Part shown: positions 59,894-64,000 of the stretch, in pieces
Layout: every line of letters starts with the position of its first letter
How positions within the stretch are numbered: position 1 is the stretch's first letter
Translations under genes and position numbers: made by a program
Origin: Halobacillus litoralis
Lineage (GTDB): Bacteria > Bacillota > Bacilli > Bacillales > Halobacillaceae
Direction: 5' to 3'
NCBI RefSeq assembly: GCF_009856355.1
Contig: NZ_WMEW01000006.1
Coordinates: forward strand, 124,001-188,000
Length of the DNA: 64,000 bases
Notes under the pieces: generated by a model
What the model was told of the DNA's origin: nothing
Databases searched by the model: none
Seen by the model: only the letters and a program-made list of their open reading frames with translations

Positions 59894-60451
59894 ATGAATG
59901 TACAAGCTTATATGAAGAAAATCACTGCTGAGCTTGAAGAAAGTGTTTCATTCATCTCTCACGAAGAAACGGAAGCGCTGATCAACCAGATGCTTCAGTC
60001 CAGAAGGATATTCGTTGCGGGAGCCGGCCGGTCCGGATTAATGGGGAAGTCCTTTGTCATGCGTCTCATGCATATAGGGTTGGAAGCCTATGCGGTCGGT
60101 GAAACGGTCACGGCCGGGATGGAGGAAGGAGACCTCTTAATTATCGGATCAGGGTCAGGAGAAACGGCCACGCTTGCCGCTGTCACAGAGAAAGCCCGGC
60201 GTTTAGGTGGAAAAACAGCCGCTGTAACGATTCAAGCGGATTCTACTATTGGACGAATGGCGGATCTCACGATTCAAATGCCGGGCGCTCCGAAGGACCG
60301 GGGCCAAGAGAATTTCGGTACGATCCAGCCGATGGGATCCTTATTTGAACAAACGATGCTCGTTTTATATGACGCATTGATTTTAGGCCTGATGGAGAAA
60401 AAAGGACTGGACTCGGAAACGATGTATGGCAGACATGCCAATCTTGAATGA
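59894..60451 (+). CDS. hxlB: 6-phospho-3-hexuloisomerase
   Basis: 185-aa SIS-domain isomerase. RIFVAGAGRSGLMGKSFVMRLMHIG, then GSGSGETATLA and TIQMPGAPKDRGQ. Starts 8 nt after hxlA. Converts the hexulose phosphate to fructose 6-phosphate. Confidence 0.95.
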   Translation: MNVQAYMKKITAELEESVSFISHEETEALINQMLQSRRIFVAGAGRSGLMGKSFVMRLMHIGLEAYAVGETVTAGMEEGDLLIIGSGSGETATLAAVTEKARRLGGKTAAVTIQADSTIGRMADLTIQMPGAPKDRGQENFGTIQPMGSLFEQTMLVLYDALILGLMEKKGLDSETMYGRHANLE

Positions 60452-60461
60452 TCGAACAAAC

Positions 60462-60492
60462 AAGCCTCAGCCGGTTACCGGCTGAGGCTTTT
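60462..60492. terminator. Terminator of hxlAB, bidirectional
   Basis: AAGCCTCAGCCGGT / ACCGGCTGAGGCTT stem, then TTTTCC on plus. Confidence 0.85.
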
Positions 60493-60496
60493 CCTG

Positions 60497-61618
60497 TTAT
60501 TCTTGGTAATAGACCATTTTTCCGTCAATCATCGTCCAGATCGGCTTGGAGAGATACTCGAAAGGGTGGCCGCTCCATAAAACGAGATCGGCATCCTTTC
60601 CTTTTTCGATTGAGCCGACCCGGTCATCCACACCAAGGTTTTTGGCTGGAGTAATGGTAATGCCGCGCAGAGCATCTTCAATTTCCATGCCTTCTCTGGC
60701 CGCAAGGGCGGCGCAGATGTTTAAGTATTGGATAGGCGTATAGGGGTGATCGGTCGTAATTGATACTTTGATGCCGTAATCGTGCAGGATTTTATACGTC
60801 TGCCACGTTTTATTACGCAGCTCAATTTTGGAGGCCCTTGTAAAGGTCGGGCCGACCGACACCTGCAGGTCCCGACCCGCCAGTTCATCAGCAATCAGGT
60901 GACCCTCTGTACAGTGTTCAATTCTTAAGTCGAGGTCAAACTCGTCCGCAAACCGGAGGGCCGTGACGATGTCATCAGCTCGGTGGGCGTGGATCCGGAC
61001 GGGAATCTCCTTATTCAACGCTTTGAGTATCGGCTGGACACGGAGACCGGGATCCGAATCCTTCATAGCTGCGTAAAAGGTTTCCCGCAGCGTTCCCATT
61101 ATTCCAAGGCGCGTAATGGACGCATTTTTGGACTGGGAGTGGATGCGCTTCGGGTTTTCACCGAGAGCCAGCTTCAGCCCGGCTGTCTGACGGAGAATCA
61201 TCTGGTTGATCGTATGGCCCACTGTTTTGATGACAGAGGTCATCCCGCCGATCATGTTGGCGCTCCCGGGCATAATATGGGCGGTCGTTACACCGGCTTT
61301 CCGCGCATTAAAAAAGGCAGGATCCAGCGGATGGGCACCATCAATCGCTCTCAAGTGGGGGGTGATGGCTTCAATGGTTTCGTTCGCATCGCTTCCGGCC
61401 CACCCGGTCCCTTCATCATAAAGCCCGAGATGGGTGTGGACATCAATAAATCCGGGGTACAAGTCCATTCCTTTTCCATCGATACATTCAGCCTGTTCAG
61501 GAATAGGAAGATCTGTTCCATAATCCTGAATCTTCCCGTCTATAATGTGGACGGAGCCGTTCGGAATAGAAGGGGAGGTGATTGGGTGAATATGGACATT
61601 CTTAATGATAGTCATCAT
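60497..61618 (-). CDS. Amidohydrolase (imidazolonepropionase-like)
   Basis: 373-aa TIM barrel metal hydrolase. GFIDVHTHLGLY (HxH), HAHRADDI (metal His), EHCTEGH, and the catalytic Asp in ITTDHPYTPIQ. NPGKNLGVDDRVGSIEKGKDADLVLWSGHPFE-type C-terminus is complete (ITPAKNLGVDDRVGS here). The start is ambiguous: ATG 61618 (10 nt from GGAAAGG) or ATG 61624 (4 nt). The substrate is not recognisable; neighbours give no clue. Confidence 0.85.
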   Translation of the reverse strand: MMTIIKNVHIHPITSPSIPNGSVHIIDGKIQDYGTDLPIPEQAECIDGKGMDLYPGFIDVHTHLGLYDEGTGWAGSDANETIEAITPHLRAIDGAHPLDPAFFNARKAGVTTAHIMPGSANMIGGMTSVIKTVGHTINQMILRQTAGLKLALGENPKRIHSQSKNASITRLGIMGTLRETFYAAMKDSDPGLRVQPILKALNKEIPVRIHAHRADDIVTALRFADEFDLDLRIEHCTEGHLIADELAGRDLQVSVGPTFTRASKIELRNKTWQTYKILHDYGIKVSITTDHPYTPIQYLNICAALAAREGMEIEDALRGITITPAKNLGVDDRVGSIEKGKDADLVLWSGHPFEYLSKPIWTMIDGKMVYYQE

Positions 61619-61680
61619 AAACATACAGCCTTTCCAAGGGTAATACTTCTATTATACTTTATTCTATGCTGTTGGCTCTA

Positions 61681-61717
61681 AAAAAAGGAACAAAGCCAGG
61701 GACTTTGTTCCTTTTTT
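61681..61717 (-). terminator. Terminator of yfhF
   Basis: AAAAAAGGAACAAAG / CTTTGTTCCTTTTTT, loop of 7 nt; ends the convergent transcript of the epimerase gene. Confidence 0.85.
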
Positions 61718-61718
61718 G

Positions 61719-62624
61719 TTATTCTTCCAAAAGGGAGGCAAGCGCCGGCTTCAGTTCGGGGTATTGGAAGCTGTACCCTTCGCGAAGCGCTTTTTTCGGA
61801 AGGACAGCCTGACCATCCAGCAGCAGGGTGCTCATCTCGCCGAGGGCTGCCTTCAGTGCGAATGCTGGAGCCGGGAGCCAGTGCGGCCGGTTGAGGACGT
61901 CCCCTAAAGTCTGTCCGAAATCTTTGTTTCGTTTCGGATTGGGCGCAGTCCCGTTCAACGGCCCTTCAAGATCCGGATGGATGAGGGCGAACTGGATGAG
62001 CCCGACGACGTCCTGGACGTGGACCCAGGACATCCACTGTTCTCCGGATCCCAGGTTTCCGCCGACCATCATTTTGTAAGGCAGGACCATTTTAGGCAGG
62101 GCGCCTTCCTCACCTAAGATGATTCCGAAGCGGACGTAAACAGTCCGTACCCCTTTTTCCTTCGCTTTAGCCGCTCTTTCCTCCCATTCGACAACCACTC
62201 GGGCCAGAAAGTCGTTTCCAGCCTCTGTCGTCTCTTCCGTGAACGTTTTTGTTCTGGACTGTCCGTAAAAGCCGACAGCGGAGGCGTTGACGAGTACAGC
62301 CGGCTTCTCGGGAAGGGCATCGATTAAGTCAAGGACGCCCTCGGTTGCTTCAATCCTGCTCTGGAGAATCGACTGTTTCTTCTCTTCCGTCCATCTGCCG
62401 CTGTTCAGCGACTCACCGGCCAGGTTGACGACAGCGTCCAGAACGGGAAGTTTTTTCTCCGGGGAGAAGGATTCCTTCAACCATCCGACATAAGTGATTT
62501 GATCCGTGTTTTGATGCTTTTCGGGACTCCGGGTCAGTATGTAGATTTCATGACCTTCCTCTTGTAACGATTCTACGAGTTTCTGTCCTACAAATCCTGT
62601 TCCACCCGTAACGGCAATTTTCAT
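61719..62624 (-). CDS. yfhF: TIGR01777-type NAD-dependent epimerase (YfhF-like)
   Basis: 301-aa extended SDR. Rossmann loop VTGGTGFVGQKLVESL at residues 5-20; NLAGESLNSGRWTEEKK is the family fingerprint, with ASAVGFYG and the C-terminal DUF1731 region. ATG 62624 has GGAGG 7 nt upstream. Divergent from recX as in B. subtilis yfhF-recX. Confidence 0.88.
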   Translation of the reverse strand: MKIAVTGGTGFVGQKLVESLQEEGHEIYILTRSPEKHQNTDQITYVGWLKESFSPEKKLPVLDAVVNLAGESLNSGRWTEEKKQSILQSRIEATEGVLDLIDALPEKPAVLVNASAVGFYGQSRTKTFTEETTEAGNDFLARVVVEWEERAAKAKEKGVRTVYVRFGIILGEEGALPKMVLPYKMMVGGNLGSGEQWMSWVHVQDVVGLIQFALIHPDLEGPLNGTAPNPKRNKDFGQTLGDVLNRPHWLPAPAFALKAALGEMSTLLLDGQAVLPKKALREGYSFQYPELKPALASLLEE

Positions 62625-62730
62625 TTCCATTCCTCCTGTTCTATTTTATGTGGTGATCGGCTTCCCACCGGTTCTATCCCATGTGTATCCAGTGAAGTCG
62701 TGATAAAATAAAGATAGTGGGGTGAAGCGA

Positions 62731-63543
62731 ATGGCTAAACTGACAAAAATTACAACGCAGAAAAAGAATAAGGCACGGTATAATATTTTCCTTGATAAAG
62801 GCCGGGGAGAAGAGTACGGGTTCAGTGTCGATGAAGATGTCCTCATCAAACATAAACTCCAGAAAAATATGGAGCTTGATGATGCCGCTGTCCAGGCATT
62901 GATTCAGAGTGATAACCTTCATAAATCCTATACCCTTGCCATCAATTATTTAAGCTACCGCATGCGTTCGGAAAAGGAGATCCGCGATTATCTTACGGAG
63001 AAGGAAACCGATCCGGAACAATTGGATGAAATCATCCAGCGGTTGAAAAACGAGCGGCTTCTGAATGATCAGGAATTCGCCCGCTCCCTTGTCCGGACGA
63101 GGGTGACGACATCAAGTAAAGGTCCCTTTATGGTGAAAAAGGAGCTGATTGAAAAAGGGGTCCATGATCAGATCGCAGCGGATGCGCTCCATCATTATTC
63201 TTTCGACGAGCAGTTTGAAAAAGCCTTGAAATTTGCAGAAAAGAAAATGAGGAACGATGGCAGGAAGTCCTATAAGCAGCAGATCCAGAATGTGCAGCAG
63301 ACACTGATGCAGAAAGGCTTTACGGGAGATGTCATCAAAGAGGTGCTTACACAGCTCCCCGATGAGGAAAATGAGGATTCCGAGTGGCAGGCGGTCGTTC
63401 ATCAAGGAGAAAAGCTGCTTCGGAAATATGCATCCAAGGCGGAAGGGTATGAACTGAAGCAGAAGGTGAAGTCGGGGCTCTATAGGAAAGGGTTTACGTT
63501 TGACTCCATAGACAGGTTCATGGAGGAATATATCGAGGAGTAA
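62731..63543 (+). CDS. recX: Regulatory protein RecX
   Basis: 270 aa, helical; modulates RecA filaments. AINYLSYRMRSEKEIRDYLTEKE and LVRTRVTTSSKGPFMVKKELIEKGV show the three-helix RecX repeats. ATG 62731 has GGGGTG 6 nt upstream. Length is usual for Bacillus RecX (YfhG). Confidence 0.93.
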   Translation: MAKLTKITTQKKNKARYNIFLDKGRGEEYGFSVDEDVLIKHKLQKNMELDDAAVQALIQSDNLHKSYTLAINYLSYRMRSEKEIRDYLTEKETDPEQLDEIIQRLKNERLLNDQEFARSLVRTRVTTSSKGPFMVKKELIEKGVHDQIAADALHHYSFDEQFEKALKFAEKKMRNDGRKSYKQQIQNVQQTLMQKGFTGDVIKEVLTQLPDEENEDSEWQAVVHQGEKLLRKYASKAEGYELKQKVKSGLYRKGFTFDSIDRFMEEYIEE

Positions 63544-63548
63544 AAAAA

Positions 63549-63601
63549 CAAAGAACAAGCAGATGACTTAAACGTCAACTACTTGTTCTTGTTTTTTGAG
63601 C
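63549..63601. terminator. Terminator between recX and the HAD gene
   Basis: AAGAACAAG / CTTGTTCTT stem with a long loop and TTTTTT on plus; it overlaps the end of the convergent HAD gene. Confidence 0.6.
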
Positions 63602-64000
63602 AGCCCTTTTTTATCGAGGTCTTCGATGGCTTCGTGGACATGATCGACAACCGTACCGGCTTTCTCTTTCACTTCGTCACGGGCGGTGGACATGACGTAG
63701 CTGTGCGGAGTCATTTCGAACATGCTCACATCATTAAAGGAATCCCCGACACAGGCGACTTCTTCCGGCGCCAGTCCGAGTCCTTCGATCAGTTTTTTCA
63801 GTCCGCTCTGCTTATTGATGTTTTTAGGCATCATATCGACGCATGTCTCGTGGGAGATGAAGCTGTCGATTTCTTCCCCGAATGTGCGGGCGACTTTATC
63901 GGCAGCCTTGATCACATCGGCTTCCTCTCCGTGCAGGGTAATCTTGGACGGGGTCACTTTTGTACCGATCACTTCATTCAGTTCCGGCTTAACGATGATG
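63568..64000 (-). CDS. Cof-type HAD phosphatase, partial (N-terminus missing)
   Basis: C-terminal 143 residues of a Cof/HAD-IIB sugar-phosphatase-like protein entering from the right edge. VCVGDSFNDVSMFEMTPHSYVMSTA carries the motif IV Asp pair (GDSFND), KQSGLKKLIEGLGL precedes it with the motif III Lys; the end is HEAIEDLDKKGLL. The frame is open to base 64000, so the apparent GTG start at 63972 is internal. Substrate unknown. Confidence 0.88.
   Translation of the reverse strand, partial: IIVKPELNEVIGTKVTPSKITLHGEEADVIKAADKVARTFGEEIDSFISHETCVDMMPKNINKQSGLKKLIEGLGLAPEEVACVGDSFNDVSMFEMTPHSYVMSTARDEVKEKAGTVVDHVHEAIEDLDKKGLLKKQEQVVDV

Noticed and set aside
1..64000. CRISPR arrays, prophage or rRNA operons
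   Set aside because: No regularly spaced direct repeats of 28-37 bp, no phage structural genes or integrase and no rRNA sequence were seen. The only mobile DNA is the IS1182-related family.

Overview
The window is a low-GC Gram-positive (Firmicutes) chromosome segment. It carries a bacillithiol-pathway deacetylase, a sigY-yxl operon, TRAP-type (G/T)AG repeats on trp genes, preQ1 and T-box leaders, a Rex operator, a YteA-like protein and a yfhF-recX pair. Together these place it firmly in Bacillaceae. The many acidic proteins and several sodium-coupled transporters suggest a halophilic or halotolerant member (Halobacillus/Salimicrobium-like; inference).

Layout. 1-9990: partial flavin monooxygenase, a tiny membrane protein, an M3 oligopeptidase with a pterin dehydratase, an RluA-type pseudouridine synthase, TypA/BipA, a FixH/YtkA-like lipoprotein, BshB2, NadE and an isochorismatase-fold hydrolase. 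9970-13200: a MutS2-like ATPase behind a leader with a 7-codon peptide, complementary segments and two terminator hairpins, then a membrane-anchored MsrA. 13290-20850: tetR with paired SMR exporters, small proteins, an Old Yellow Enzyme relative, a UvrD-like helicase, lipoproteins and an acetyltransferase. 20930-25300: an SDR and a sigY operon with a near-perfect SigY autoregulatory promoter. 25430-32240: trpEDCFBA-trpG with one TRAP site in the trpE leader and a second over the trpG start. 32560-36780: three transporters and tRNA-Ala. 37300-41110: preQ1-riboswitch-controlled queCDE and Rex-controlled lactate permease. 41190-44120: T-box-controlled argGH. 44560-48850: a stress-type protein, a LysM-M14 peptidase, a peroxiredoxin and a DEAD-box helicase. 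49186-52367: yrrT-luxS-mccA-mccB. 52800-57620: a YteA-like protein, a Lin0512 protein, a secreted DUF3298 protein, a DnaA-box cluster, an acetyltransferase with an unusual leader, and a class F sortase with an MPETG surface protein. 58700-64000: hxlR-hxlAB, an amidohydrolase, yfhF-recX and a partial HAD phosphatase.

The most striking signal is a dispersed element family at eight places. In six of them (3315, 34008, 44126, 46243, 52404, 53504) a short element without a transposase sits next to a Rho-independent terminator. In five of these the complete terminator hairpin is present on both sides as a 17-30 bp direct repeat; in the sixth only its 3' half is repeated. The ends of these elements resemble TCAGYYTGTAGARAA inverted repeats. 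In two further places (36922, 57793) a decayed IS1182-type element with GGCCACTGAAAAACT ends lies in the loop of a terminator, with an 8-9 bp target duplication that leaves the two stem arms hundreds of bases apart. All eight share one GC-rich palindromic core, which in the IS copies is the leader upstream of the transposase. The simplest reading is an IS1182-like group plus non-autonomous derivatives that home to terminators and, in the MITE-like form, copy the terminator so that termination is kept.
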